A DNA stretch of 64,000 nucleotides from assembly GCA_024362935.1 (NCBI GenBank), contig JANCRA010000032.1, forward strand, positions 6,809,001 through 6,873,000, given 5' to 3'. Of the stretch, positions 24,501-37,894 are shown piece after piece. The notes beneath the pieces were generated by a model, which was not told where the DNA came from, did not search any database, and saw nothing but the letters and a program-made list of their open reading frames with translations. The position numbers were made by a program, and so were the translations under genes. Origin of the DNA: Setophaga petechia (Eukaryota > Chordata > Aves > Passeriformes > Parulidae). Numbering within the stretch: position 1 is the stretch's first letter; every line of letters begins with the position of its first letter.

Positions 24501-25606
24501 TTCTTGCTCTGATTCTGTAGCTAAGAGGAACTCAGTGCCTCCTTTGGAGTTCCAGATGTTACATCAGTAAAAATATTTTCTAATGTGTTTTCTATTCTGA
24601 GTACTTAACACAGGGAGTTATTTCTTAGCTTTGTGTTTACACACAATCTGTAATCCCTCTGGAAATAACAAGGGCTGCTAATGTCATTTATAGATAAAGT
24701 GAAAACATTAACAAAGTTCATAAGCAGTTTGGTAGTATAAATAATGTAAATTCATTATTTACATGCAAATATCGTGGGGATGCTTCTGTTTCTTATAATA
24801 CTATCAGTATTATGTATACTTCCAGGTGTCCTATCCTCTGATTTATCGTTGCTGTCTTCGTGATGTTAAAAAATAATTATTGCAAAGCATTTTGCAATTT
24901 TTTTTGCAAACAGAAATTATTGTTTACATATAGAACTTTTTTATCTTCCTATGAAACCCATAGAATCAAAAACCTGGTACAGAAGCAGAAATCTGGTTTA
25001 CTGTAATCCATACTGTCTACAATGATGCTTTTAAAATAAGTTTGATACTGGAATCAAGTCAGATGAATGTAAACTAAATGCACTAGCTCATAAAATAAGT
25101 AATTAGCAGTTCTTCTCTGTGAAGTAAAAAATTTTAGTTTAATAAAGTCACTCTGCTCTCAGTCAGCTGTATTTAAAATGAAATATATCAAAATCAAATT
25201 TAGGATCTTTGGAAACTGAAGTCAATTTATTCAAGTCAATAGAGCCACCTATAGATTTGACCCTGAATATCTGATGAGATATACAACCCAAATTTTCACA
25301 AGCATGGATATCAGAAATGTGTGTGCAGTGCAAATAATGTTTTGTAATAAAATTTATTTACTGGTAGAGTGGATTTTTATAAATGCAACCTTCAAAGATG
25401 TAATACCTACGTGCTTCGTCACCCCCATACTGCTCACTTCAGAGCTGGCTCTTACACAGCCAAAGACCTTTATGTGCAGTACTTGGTTTGACAGTAAAGA
25501 GTGGCACTGAGACAAACCTGGACCTGTCACACCTGAAGGAATTTCACTCACTAAGAAATAAGTTCTATTGCTTTTCCTGATACCTGGCTGCAGGTAGGAC
25601 ACTCTT

Positions 25607-25660
25607 AAAAACAAACAAACAAACAAAAAACCAAAAATCAACCAATGAACCAACCAACCA
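25607..25660. repeat. A/C-rich (AAAC)n-like tract
   Basis: Runs AAAAACAAACAAACAAAC followed by AACCAATGAACCAACCAACC-type steps. It is the complement-strand counterpart of the G/T-rich tracts at 3.9-6.8 kb. Confidence 0.9.
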
Positions 25661-26177
25661 GGTCAATGTTGTAACAGCTTTGTAGAGTGTGGAGATTGCC
25701 ATCATAATTTACTCCGGAGGTTAAAAAGCTGGGGAGAGCCATGGAGAGGTAGGTGTAGATTTAAAAAGCCTTAGCTGATTTTTGCAAATATAGATGTGAA
25801 CAAATAGTTGCTGTTTGTTATTATGAGGAATCTGGGGATCTATGGTGACTCCTGGTTATCAGCTGATGAAATCAGAGCTAAACCTACCCACCAGCCAACC
25901 TGGACTGATGTCCTGCCCTTCATCCTTCTGACTGGCTCCTCTACCCTGTGCCAGAGGCAGTTTGAGCACTTTGGAGCTTTGATGAATCCTAAATACATAG
26001 TCAATACACTAACTGTGCTCAGCCACCAGCACTATGTTTTCATTAGAAAGAGCTTTCTTAGCCAAAAGTGTGATGCTTTGACAGCACATCACCTAATCAA
26101 TTTCTCGTTTTTCAAAGTGAAACATGCAGGCTATGTTCTTAGTTGCTTCCCACTTTGTATAAATACTGTCAGTTGTC

Positions 26178-26194
26178 AAAAAAAAAAAAAAAAA
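26178..26194. repeat. A17 homopolymer
   Basis: Seventeen A in a row followed by an A-rich patch to about 26220. It could be read as a decayed poly-A tail, but no retrocopy is recognisable upstream and no flanking duplication is evident. Confidence 0.9.
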
Positions 26195-26589
26195 CCCAGA
26201 AAAATAAAAAGAGAAAGATCTAAAATGCTAATGCCCTGATTAGCATTCTTCACTGACCTGTCTCCAGTGGCATGAACAGCAGAGGAGCTGAGGAGTGGAG
26301 CTCAGGGCTCAGTGTGCTCAGCTCCTGGAGCACCTCCTCTCCATTGCACTTGAATTCTTTCCCCTGAGCCCCAACAGGGTTTTGCTCTTTAGTACAGTTT
26401 AGGCTTCTGTCCAATCGGTCCAGATTGACAGATTTCAGTCCAGATGGTTGTGATAGATATGGTACCCTCTCTTTTAATCTCAACTAAAGAAGTTTTGACA
26501 AAGGCCTGTGAATTAAGTGGGCTATGAGTAGCAATGACTGAGTGAATTTCACATTTTTGCCTAGTCCATCTGCCAGGCTGAAAAGAGGG

Positions 26590-27025
26590 AATGCAAGCAA
26601 GCCGTTTCAGTATAAATTAGTGCGCCTGAATTGCCCAAATCCAATTAGTTAGCAGGCAGGACATTTCTCTGCTATTAGTACTATTTTTAAAAAAAATCTC
26701 TTTGGCAAAATGCACATTGAGTAGTAAATCTTTCCTTTTCAGTCTTGCCATCCATTTGGTACCTTTGTCCCACATTTACATGGAAATTTTACTCCCCTTG
26801 AACACAAAGCTTCTCCTCTCAGCATGCAAGCTGCATTAATTGTCAGTAATGTGGGCAGAAATATATTCCATGGCATTATATCATCAAAACTGAATGGGAT
26901 TAATAGCCTGTCCTGTTGTTATAAGGAGTTTGGCACCGTGTGTTTTATCTGTCAGTGAGATGACTATTTATATTGTTTTGGGATAACTGCCATAATAGCC
27001 TTTAGTATAATTGCTTATCTGAATG
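26590..27025. promoter_or_regulatory. Candidate conserved noncoding element
   Basis: Repeat-free AT-rich block with many homeodomain-like cores (CCAATTAGTTAGC, GGATTAATAGCC, GCATTAATTGTC, ACAATTAAAAC) and isolated retained CpGs (GCCGTTTC, TGCGCCTG, CACCGTG). No open frame of note. The texture is that of vertebrate developmental enhancers; function is inferred. Confidence 0.35.
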
Positions 27026-30000
27026 CACACAATTAAAACTATTTTTGGGGGGGACTTTGTGCTTGCAACTCACTAGGGTGGACGCTTTTTTTGCCAGGAG
27101 GGAAAGGACAGCACAGTTGTGCTTCATGTGATGCCTTAGCACAGCTCTGCCTGCTGAATGTGGCCCCTTTTCAGTGACAGTTACCTTTCATAATAACAGG
27201 TTGCCTTTCTTTTAACACTGCCCTGCCAGTCCTTCCTTCTTCCTCATGAGGAGCTGGTTTGCAGCCCTCTGAAGCTGGTGAAGTTCCCAGGGCTTTGAGT
27301 CATGCCAGGAGCCCAGATCCTTCACTCCTTGCTGCCTCCTCTTAAGCACAAATATCCACAGCCCCTGGTCTCATCCCCCAAAAGATTTTGGCACTTGGTT
27401 CTCAGAAGCACTACTATGGACCTTCACTTTTGTTCTTCTGGTGTCATTTTATTTAACTTCTTTCATAGAACTGTAAGGGCTGATAGAAGTGTTTTCTTCA
27501 GACATGGTCTGTGTGTGGATCCTCCTCCATGAAAGCATTTTGAATCTGAGTTTCAGCAGATTAATTCAACAGGCCTCTGCATGGTGGAGGGAAAAAATCA
27601 GTAGCACATTCTGGTATTTATGCATATTTAAAAACATTAGTTCAAATGGGTATTAATAATAAACTGTAAGTACTTCATTAGGAGAATGAAAGCAGGGAAG
27701 CAATTTACATTTTGCATTCAGCAGTAGCATTGCAGCTGAAATGCCAAAGAGATTTCATGTTGGAGGTCCATTTTTACACTTTATGAAAACTGAGGTCACA
27801 CTAATAAAGCATGAAGTTGGATATGCTGTAAATATGATAACTTTATTGCAAGTCTTCAAAAATTCGTGTGTGTCCCAGTGTCCATACTGAAGCTTATTTA
27901 CCATAATAGGTTTTTCAAATAGAAAGTGCATTAATTTGACTGCTTAAAGTTTCTTAATCCCCTCCTATCAAATGCTTTAAGAAAGTATCAACTTGAAAAT
28001 ATCTACATTCAAAAACCTGTATTTTTTCAGCCCTTTAGATGAACTGTTGGTTTTAAATAGCTGAAGCTCCTAGTTTGACAAAATATTAAGATTATCTAAT
28101 GGAGATTATTTTTAGTTTCAAAGAGAAAAATATTGATTCTTTGTTGTCTCCTCTGTTCCTCAGTCATGCACAAAAATCACAGAAATATGAGTATTAAATA
28201 GTCTTTTAAGCTGTCACACATTAATACAAAGCTTTTAGAATTAAATTGGAGATCAATAAGAAACTTAATTTTAAGAATATTTCTTGGCCATGTCAAACTG
28301 TTTGAGTTTGTTGATATCTTAATGGACCTTAATGGAGACATTTTAAAAACAAAGAATAACTTGCTGAAGTAGTTGGCTATTTTTAACGCACACATGCACT
28401 AGTTGCAATTGTTTTTTATTGCTATGGGAATAGCAGACAACAGTAACAACAACAAAAGATCAAGATTCAACATATTTGTTAAAAAAGATGGTTGTTTTGA
28501 AAATAGAATTAGGAGAGAGCAGAGTCTAACTATACATTTCCTGCAGAGCAATTCTTGAATTACTTAATGCAGTCTTGTTTCTTGTAATGTTATTTGTTGA
28601 AAGCACGTGATTATCTACAGAATCTTTTTGAGTTAAAGTTGATAAAAGTTTTAAAACATGTAATTATTTGTTCTTGACACTGCATGCTGCTTTCATATGT
28701 AGTTTCTAATAGTAAGGTACTATGTTTACAAATCCATGCTTGAAAAAGCACGTATACGAATGGGTAGGTTTGCAGAAGGATTTACGGACAAGCCAAGGTG
28801 TGTTCTTGGACCATGACAGCTCTGCTCACAGGACAGCCATCTCCTTTCCCATAAATGCTGCCAGACATGTGGGTTTCTGCAAGTGTCAAGCCAGGTGAGG
28901 CAGTGCTGGGTTGGTGGCATAGGGATACTCAGCTTTACGGACCAGTGGTAAGATCTGCATGAGCCAAAGGCCTTCAGTTTAGAGAATGCTTGCTTGCTCC
29001 CTCTGTCCCCTGTCCCCAAACCTGAGGGGTCCTTTGGGAGCAGACTGGCCACATCCACAACACACAGCCCTCAGCCCTAAATCTCCTTGAGCCCCAAATA
29101 GTCAGTGGTGGTCCTGAGACACAATTATTATTTGTTGTGCATCTTTTTAGTTCCAGGTTTCTGGAAGCATCAGCTTGGTGCTTTGCTAACATGAAAGGCA
29201 GGACCTGGGTTCAGTACCTTGGGACCATGGGAGGGAAGCACATGCAGCTCCTACATGAGACCACCACGATGATGTGCTGATATAATGTTGGAGGGGGATG
29301 CTATAAGGATGACAGAGAAATGTGGGGTAGTGTCCATCATGTCAGCCGTAGGGGATGGAGCAATATATCCTAGGACCATGTCCAGAGACTGTCTTGAGGA
29401 GACAAAACAGCAGGCAGCAGAGGGGAGTGAGCCATCAGGAGCCAGCTCTTGGCCTCTCTCCCTGGCCTGATTTTCTTTAAAAGAATATTCAGGCAGTTCT
29501 GAACAACAGCAAAACAAATGCATGTAAGTTCTACTCTACAAAGAGGGAAGCAGGAGAGTGCAAGGAGCAGAGGATATTTGACATCTGCATGTTCAGGTAG
29601 TGGAAAGGTTTGAGTAAATGTGTGACAGGTTAAATTAATTTAGGTTTCTTCTATCAATATGTCTGGCCAAAATTGCTGAGCTAATGAGGCTAGTTCTTTA
29701 CTTTTATCTCTGGTCAAAGTGACCTCAAATATAAAGAATCACATGGTTGACAGCTGGGTTTTGCTTTGATGTTGTATTGCAAGGTAGATATGTGCACTAC
29801 ATTAAAAAAGCTTGAAAAGTGCCTTCAGAACGATTTTCATGAAAACAATTGCATTTATGAGGAAAACATCTGCTTTCACAAGCAAATGAAGAGAGAAAAA
29901 CCTGAAAATTGGTGCCAGTTGCTCCAAAGCTGCCCTGCAATGCTGCAGAGCAGTGGTCATTTGGGTACTTCATGTTCCCAACCCTTTGGTGAGCTGTATT

Positions 30001-33000
30001 CCTGGCAGGGCTGTATTTCCCAAGAGGTAGCACAACTCTTAGGATGTGCAGGATTACACTTATTTTAAGGACAGGACTTCTTTTAAATACCAGGTGCTAA
30101 TGATGGTGTGAGGTGAGTTTTGGTGCTCTCAGTCCACAAAGACTAGTCAATTCACAAGTTTTAGTGCTTTTAAGCACCCGAGATGTGCAGTCTAATAGCA
30201 CAACTCCTTAACAAGGCTTGGCCCAGTCCACCCTGAGACTTTGTGCCAGCATAACTTTGTTGAGCTGAGCCATGCTAAGGTACAATTTGTAGCTGGCAGG
30301 GCTTTGCCAGCCAGAGTTCCTGGAGAGGGCAGAGAAATGCTGCCAAGCCTGCTGTTGGAGGAAGCTTGCCTGGCACTAAGGCAGCTTGGCCCCAGCGCCG
30401 ACTGCATCTGGGGGAGAAGGTTGCTGTTTTGGGAGAACAGTGCATTCTACACCCAGCTTTCCACCCAGCACTGCAGACACCATGACCTGCCATATTTAAT
30501 TTATCACATCAAATCTGATCTGGCCTCCTTGATCATACTCGCTTTCAAGGCAGCTGTACTAGACATCACCAGCACTAGCTAGTGCAACAGCCAAAGATAC
30601 TTGGGGTGGAGGCAGGAATGCTAAAAACAACAACTTGGTTGTTGTAATTTGCAGTCTTATCATGCTTTTTTAGCTCAGCAGTGTCCCTGACAGGTCCCAT
30701 ACACTGTGTACAGCTGGCCATTTTGGTTCTATGCCAAATGAGAATTTCCTGGTGTTAAAAGAATTCTCAGTTGTCTATTTCTGGGCTTCCAGAATAGCAC
30801 AAATCATGTTTAACTTGGCTGTAGAGCTAACACTGAATACCTTGAAACAAATCCATAAATTAGTAAGTGAAAACTGGGTCTTATTGTTCACAAAATACAA
30901 AATTTCAATTGAGATTACTCTTTTATTGAGCCGTATTGCAAGGATGATCACTATTCCTGAATGGGGTGCTAACATATATTTTTTCCTCAGGCACAAAATG
31001 GTCATGCTTCCCTATCTAATTCCCTCAGTGGAAGAGCAGAAACAGGCAAGAATCTCTTCTCCTGCATCACTGTAAATCCGGGCAAACTTTATTTGCTGGA
31101 GCAGAATTAATCTACCCTGTACTGACTCAACCCCAGTCATGGTCCAGCCTCTTATCTACAGTAAAGGCTACTATGTAATAGCTTGTGGAGAAGTAGAATA
31201 GAGGAACAGATCTTGACAAACAAAACCTCAAATCACAAAAGTCTTTGCTTATGTCCATCTAAGACCTTCCCAGCACCTGCTCTGGGGAGAAAGAAAAAAA
31301 AAAAAAAAAGTAGACAGGTTTGCAGGCACAGTTTTCCAATTACAGCACTTCTTCAGAGGCACTTCCACACTGGATTTTGCTCCTCCATTACATTTTGGCA
31401 GCATCTCTGATGAAAGGTGCCTATTTCCTAAACAGATAAAGCTGCACTGCCAACTGCAGGTTTTGTGGCTTGGCAAGTCCCATTCTAGCTGCAAGCTGCC
31501 CTAATGAAACTAATTGGAGGTTCATTTGCAACATGGGGAGTCCTGTGATGGGAGAAGTTTTGCCTTTAAATGTTGACTTTTAGGTACAAGACTGCAGCAG
31601 GCTGAACTTAGATGGCTCTTAGGCATTATTAAGTGCTTTTTGTTGACTGTGCTGTGTCACCACTACTGTCATGTCCTGTATCCATGATGCTGTGTCCCCC
31701 TGCACTGGAAGATGTCCCATCTTTACAAAGGATGTGCCACTAGGCAGCCTTGCCAGTGTGGGCTCTTGGTCACAGACTATGTCAAACAGGAGTTTGTGTT
31801 ACACCTGCTGAAGGGCCATGGAACAAGAGCAGCAAGCCCAGACATCCTGAATTTAAATATTTTGGATACAAAATCAAAAGCCATTTATGGTTTCCTTGAT
31901 GTTTGAAAGGTGAGTGTGAGCCCCGCTCCTCATGCACTTCACAAAGTGCTTTACGGTCTGTGACAGAGCACCTGGACCCATGCCAGCCAGGTGCTGTCAG
32001 AGGTATTCTGTGATCCATGCAGCCATCTGACCAAGTGATTAAATGCTGTGTATCCTGTCATTACTATCATACAGATCAGCAAGGGGAAAGCAGAACATTT
32101 TCCTCCTAGCGCCCAGTGTTGCAGCAGATTTTTCTTTAGGATTGCCTTGCAGTCAGACTGGCATGTTATGCTTGTGAATGGAATAGAAGGTTCAGGGAGG
32201 CCCTGGGAGGCCCTGCACCCTGGCCATGTCTAGAATGGCCAACAAACCCTTTAATTTTCCCAATCTGAAATCCTGCAGCTGGAAAAGCACTGCCAGTCGC
32301 TGAAACGTCTTACTGCGAATAGAGAGAGAGTGTCACAGTAATGACGCTAAAGGAGAACTTGTGGATAAAGGTGACAGTGTCCAGACCCACCTGTTGGAAG
32401 GTAGAAACAACATGCCATAGTCTGATAAATGAGATCAGAAAGACCTGACTTTTCACCCTCTTTTTAAGGCCTTCATTCCTTAATCCATCTCTCTAGATCT
32501 CTTTCAGTTGGCATGCCAGACTGCACACTGCTAGATATGAAAAAAGTGTGGTCTGGAGTCCTGAAGGTCTCTCTCAGCTCTGCTTGGTGTGACAGGGTAC
32601 CATGTGCTTGCCTGTAATGACCACTGCTGGATGGTACAGACAGGAGGGTCCTGGTGGAACAGCGTGGTTAAAGGAGACAGCATATTCATCTGCTAGGGGA
32701 AAATGATCAAGGAATTGGCAAATCATATCAGATTATCATAATCAGGAGATGTGTGTTGATTCATACCTTCTCCCCTCACTCCCCATGATCAGCATGCTGT
32801 TCCTCTTCAGATGGCTTTTCAGTCTCCTGCTGCAGCTCTTCCACACCTTTCTAAGTGTTACATTCTCCTGGCCTGAACCACGAGATTTGATCTCCCAGGG
32901 TCCTGTGTGGGTTCTGTCTCCACAATGTAATGCTGTACTCACGTTAGCACAGCCAATATCAGGTTTAACAGAACACTGAACAGGTTGGTGAGAACCAGTT

Positions 33001-34959
33001 TGGAAAAATTTTTGGCAGGAGATTATGTGTAGGACCCTTCCCTCAGACCTGAGAGACTGATACTCAAACACCTGGGCTGAATTAGTCAGAGCAGGCACCT
33101 ATACCTGGCTGTCCCTGTTCTGATTTAACACCCTGACTACTGAGTTGTTGTGGAAAACACCAAGCTCCTCAGTTTTGCTTTGAAGCTGGATGAGGGAAAA
33201 GGTAGATGCTGCCTGCTTTCCTAAAGAGGCAGAGTTTTCCCAACAGCACTCTGCTGATCTTAGTGTGGGCAAGGGTGGGAACGTTTCCCTCCAAGTTGGC
33301 TCCAACACTCAGATCCCTGAAGATTTTAAACATCCCTTACTGTGCATAAACAAAATTTGCCAAAACTTAGTCCCTCCCTCATCATCCTGACTTCTTCTAT
33401 ACATGCAGTTTTAGCAGTGTGACTTTTCTCTTGTATATGGCAGAAAAAAGTTACCTGTGTCCTTGGACAGGACAGAGGAATGTTTTGAAATCTATTGATC
33501 AGCATGGAGTAGTGGAGACCTCTGCAGTGAGTTTTCATATGTGTGTGTGTGTGCACAGAACATTAGAGATCATGAAAATAAACTAAATGAGAAAGGATTT
33601 AGAGGCATCAAGCAAAAGGTGACCATGTACATAAACTGCAAAATTTCTCACACCAAACTCATGACATGGATTTCCTTGTTGCAGTCCTTTCTCCCAGTAC
33701 ATTTTAAGTGCTGAGTGGATAATATTTCCAGCTGGTGACAGGGGCATTTTTTCATCATAAACCAATATGCATTTAGTTTCAGGCCACCTTATGTTTTTAC
33801 AAGATACACTTTTTCTTCTGAGAAGTCTGTTTGATAGTGAATTTGAGTAAGGGTGTTTTAATAGAACATGAAGCATGTGGGTGGCTTTGCTAGCTGTGTT
33901 TTAGGAGAAGCTGTACCTTCAATTTTACTGACAATGCTGCGCTTCAGTAGACCATTATATTAGTCCACTACTGCTAACATAGCAGTCATATTGAAATTGT
34001 ATTGCTACATTATACAAGTATGGTTAATTAAACCCAGTTATCAACCCAAGTTCACACAATAGCTGTGAGTGGGTAGAGGAGAAGCAATGAGTTAGAAAAA
34101 AGGTATGTGTTCTAGAGAAAAATCAAGTGTGAAAGAGAGGGAAGGAATGGGCACAGCTGAAGAGAGACCATGGATGTCAGGAGAGCAATTGGATGGTGAT
34201 TGCCAATGCTGCAGCCTGACCTGTGTTCTCTGCCCTGCAGTCATGCTGAGTAATTAGGGAGTCTGTTAATTTTTTTGTATCATTATTACAGTAAAAGACA
34301 TACCTTACCACATGGAGCTAAAGAGGGATAGTACAAATGAAGCATAACTGACAGTTTTTAAAATAGATGTTCATCAAAGGCTTACTTAATGTCTCTGAAG
34401 TACAAAGCATAATAAGGCTGTGGGTTTAATGTGTCTGGAGTAAAAAACATGTATATCCCCTGCACTATCCTTTCCTGCTCCAGCTGGCTTTTAATGCACT
34501 GTTGAAAACAATCGAGTATAAATAGTAGTGCTTGAAAGAAAAGTTGATATTCAGACTGTGGCTGTGTGGGACTACAAAAATTACTTGTTGGGTCTTTGGT
34601 CATATTCCAGGGAGGCATGAGAAACTGCAGCAACAGTGCCTTTTCCTGTTGAGCAGGGCACCCTCAAACACAAGAAGGGCAAAGCAATGTGGGAATCCTC
34701 TGCAGACCTTTGCAGAAATCAGGGTCCCAGTATGTTGCCTGATGTGGAGTTGCCTGCTGTCCATCAGCACACTGTTATCATTTGAGTTTTCTTTTTATTT
34801 GACTCATTTAAGTCTAGTACCTGAGCTTCAGGGAATAGCTGGCACTTTTAAGTGGCAGTTTAAAAAAACCACTTTTTTTGTACTCTTTTTATTGGGGCCT
34901 GTTGACCATAAACCTAAAAGGGAGAGTTCAGTCTGCCACCATTCTCTTCTTTAATACCC
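27026..34959. other. Long noncoding stretch, no gene seen
   Basis: About 8 kb with frames of at most 118 codons and no recognised domain, RNA gene or clear repeat copy. A17 at 31293-31309; a short (GT)7 at about 33540-33553; a small hairpin at 31961-31999. A stretch near 27464-27493 looks slightly like the 3' end of an old minus-strand CR1 but covers only about 30 bases. Confidence 0.5.
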
Positions 34960-35310
34960 CATTCATAGCATGATATATTTGTACTGAAAATGAATCCAAG
35001 GAAATCCCAAAGGCACAGATGATCTTTCTGGGGGAAGATAAAAAAGGCTTTAGTATACTGAACTGTTTCATGAAAGGACTAACATCGGCTGAATCATAAA
35101 CCCAAATGAGTGTAGCTGTGATGCCAGCAGTTAGCATTGAAGTGCATTTATTCATGGCAGGCACTGCCAATTTAAACTCAGTTGTAGGTTGGTGGGCTTT
35201 CATTTACTGCAAAAGGCTTGTCATTGTTTACATGGCATTAATCCTTGAACTTCTGTCTTTGGAGTACCAGTTTAATGCAAGTTTATCTAATACACTGAGT
35301 AGGTGAGTTT
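34960..35310. promoter_or_regulatory. Candidate conserved noncoding element
   Basis: Unique, balanced-composition block with enhancer-like words (GCATTTATTCATGG, TTGTTTACATGGCATTAATC, GTTTAATGCAAG) and no repeat match or coding signal. TGTTTAC is a forkhead-type core. Inferred from texture only. Confidence 0.25.
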
Positions 35311-37209
35311 ATAAATGAACATGTTGCTGCATGATCTGTCTAGTTTGCTCACGTGGGTGCTGGGCATTGTCAGGGGTGAGCTGTGGGTCTGCAGGGAGGA
35401 GGCTGTGGAAGCAGGAGCCATCATGTTAGCATAGCTTTGTCCTGGGCCATGCAGCTTCATGTCCTCTGTGGGGCTGGGTCTCCTGTTCCAGAAGCCTGCA
35501 TTGATGTACCTCTTGGCAGGTCATGGTGTATGGGTGTGGCAAAAAAAAAGAAGGTGGGGGGAAGAAACTCATTCTTAGGGAAGAACGCTCTATTTTGCAG
35601 CCTGGCTGCCTCAAAGGCAAACCACAGGATGGACAATTTTCAATGCCTATTTGTAGGTTTTAGACAATAGGGCAAAAATGAGCAGTTAAAACTTAAATGG
35701 ATGGCAAAGCTATTGCTAAGCATGTTGGGGAGACACTTATGGGTTAATTTCACCTGTTACCAAGAACATTGTATTCTTTGATTAGCTAGGTTTTGGTTTT
35801 TTCATTAATTACCTTCCAAAGTAGGACACATGCTAAGTAGGTTATGTATTTTCCTTTCAGAAAAAGCTTTTTCTGATTTTTAGTTTTCTTTAAAACATGA
35901 ATATAGGACTACTTTATTTTTCTTGTTCATAAAGTGCTCCCCACTAAATTGTTGGTGATGTTAACCACTGGCAGATTCATTTCTTACTTTCTTTTGTTCA
36001 CAATGGAAAGTCTTTTACTAGGCAAAGTTTCAGAAATTCACTAGCAAATTTTCTTGTCACAAAGGCTTCCAGATAAATTAAGAGACTTCACACACAGGAT
36101 ACATCAAAATACATTAAGAAAAAAAAGGTTGTTCCACAATAATATTATCAACCTTTATAAAACATGTACCACATCCTGGGTTATTCAATACATGTCTGTA
36201 TTTTCTCAAAGCAGCTACAATTTAAACAATTTTTGTGATAAATTCTCTCTGCCTTTCTTGATTCCACCGGCAGAACAATAACCTCTGACATAAATATCCA
36301 GAATTATGGGATAAGTGCCTTATAGATAGAGCCTATAGCAACATGCTTCATGCTCAAACCTCAGCTTACCTGGCAGTGAAATTGTTCAAGTTCATATTTG
36401 AATTTAATTTTCCTTGACTGGGACATTCTCCAAATTTTCTTTTACAGTATTTGGATCAGAGTAACATTTTTTCTACTCTTCAACTTCACTTCCTCTCTTC
36501 TCCCTACCTCCCCATTACTGCTTCCTCCCACCACCCCTTAATTTCTTTTCTTTTCTTTTATTTTTCTTTTCAGTAGATTTTAGTGCATTTCTTTATATAC
36601 CTGTCCAGCATGCTTTTTGACTAGACTATACTGATTGGTGAACTACTTGGAACCAAGTAGTCAGCAGTTCTGTCTTGCTCCCCATAAGTCCTGAAGTTGT
36701 TTTTATTCCCTCTGTGAAAACAGCTATGTCAGCAGAGAATACAAAAGGAATCAAATTGTACTTCATCTTATTAGAAAACTACCTGGAAGCCAATGGAGAC
36801 ATCCCACTCCTCTTTGCCTTGCAGGTCTTTGATCCACTTGAAAAGCCTCATCCACTGTCAGGAGGGCTTGCCTCCCTGCATACTCAGCACTACATGAAAG
36901 TGTATTTAAACTGAAGGTTAGTACTGAAAATGCCCAGAAAACAGAGTTTTCCCCACATTTCACCTTCTTCCCAATGCTTGATTTGGTTCTTCTAGTCACA
37001 GTCCTAATATTGCCAATTTCAAGTCTTGTGAATCCAAGAAAGCAGCTTCCTTTTTCCTTCCTCCTCTCTTGAAAAGTCTACAAGATTCACTTAAATTACA
37101 GGGGTCAGCAAGCAACTAATGTTGTTCCATCACTGGATCTCAAAAAAATCTCCACAATTGGGAGGGTTGGTACCACTGCTGTCTCTGACATTGCTTGTGG
37201 GACTTAGGG
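35311..37209. other. Noncoding stretch with a pyrimidine-rich tract
   Basis: No frame with a domain (longest about 95 codons). The polypyrimidine tract at 36470-36571 is listed separately. Nothing else recognised. Confidence 0.55.
36470..36571. repeat. Polypyrimidine tract ending in (TTTTC)n
   Basis: About 100 bases that are mostly C and T on the plus strand (CTTCCTCTCTTCTCCC type), ending in TTTCTTTTCTTTTCTTTTAT-like repeats. It is followed by CAG, so it superficially resembles a 3' splice site, but no exon follows that I can support. Confidence 0.8.
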
Positions 37210-37645
37210 GCTTGGACTTCTTCTGGAGCAAGTCCAGAGGAGGTTCCTAAAGATGATCAGAGGGATGGAACATCTCTCCTATGAGGACAGGCTGGGAGAG
37301 CTTGAGCTGTTCAGCCTGGAGAAGATTCCAGGGAGACTTCATTGAGGCCTTTTAGTACCAAAAGAGGGTCTAGAGAAGAGGTGGAGAGGGACTTTTTGCA
37401 AGGGCTTGTACTGATAGGAATGTCTTTAAACCAAAAGAAGGTAGATTTAGATTAGGTATTAGGAATAAATTCTTTACTGTGAGGGTGGTGAGGCACTGGA
37501 AAGTGTTGCTCAGACAAGTTGTGGATGTTCCATCCCGAGAAGTGTTGAAGGATGGGTCTGGTGGCAGATGTCTCTGCCCGTAGTGTTGAAACTGGATGGT
37601 CTTTGAGGTCCCTTCCAAAACCAAATAATTCTTTCATTCTGTGAT
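37210..37645 (+). mobile_element. CR1 LINE, 3' fragment of about 435 bp
   Basis: Clear CR1 end. Blocks in order are GGAGCAAGTCCAGAGGAGG, CTCCTATGAGGACAGGCTGG, GTTCAGCCTGGAGAAGA, GGTAGATTTAGATTAGGTAT, TACTGTGAGGGTGGTGAGGC, GGTCTTTGAGGTCCCTTCC and a terminal ATTCTGTGAT octamer end. The encoded part is the last stretch of ORF2 and is broken by frameshifts and stops. The intact 3' octamer suggests a somewhat younger copy than the one at 21.4 kb. Confidence 0.95.
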
Positions 37646-37894
37646 CAACAGCCCATCCCTGACAGTTCATTTACCTCATCAGCAGAGTGGTTGCAAACAG
37701 TGCTTGACCCAATTCTTTCCCTTCCGCTTCAGGCTCCTTACTCCTGGGGCAACTGGGAATGATGGGAATGTAAGAGAGAGAGAGGAGGTTTATGGGTTTA
37801 TTTACTGACCTTCAGGATGCACCCTGCTGTGCAGAGTCTCTTGCTCACGTACACAGAGGCACATGCACTCACACGTGCACATTAAGGCTGCTGC

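Larger units (their letters stand above)
21571..26589. other. Long noncoding stretch, no gene seen
   Basis: The largest frame (plus 23326-23838, 170 codons) has no domain, no signal peptide and no splice-consistent structure that I can see. Positions about 25213-25265 weakly resemble the 3' end of L3-type LINEs (CTGAAGTCAATTTATTCAAG and ATTTGACCCTG) but are too short to call firmly. An AAAC-rich tract and a poly-A run are listed separately. Confidence 0.5.

Noticed and set aside
25213..25265. Weak similarity to L3-type LINE 3' end
   Set aside because: About 50 degraded bases with generic words (CTGAAGTCAAT); not enough without an alignment.
26178..26220. Poly-A tail of a processed pseudogene
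   Set aside because: No recognisable cDNA upstream and no flanking target-site duplication; more likely a simple A-rich run.
27464..27493. CATAGAACTGTAAGGGCTG, similar to the 3' end of an old minus-strand CR1
   Set aside because: Only about 30 bases match and the following sequence does not; too short to call.
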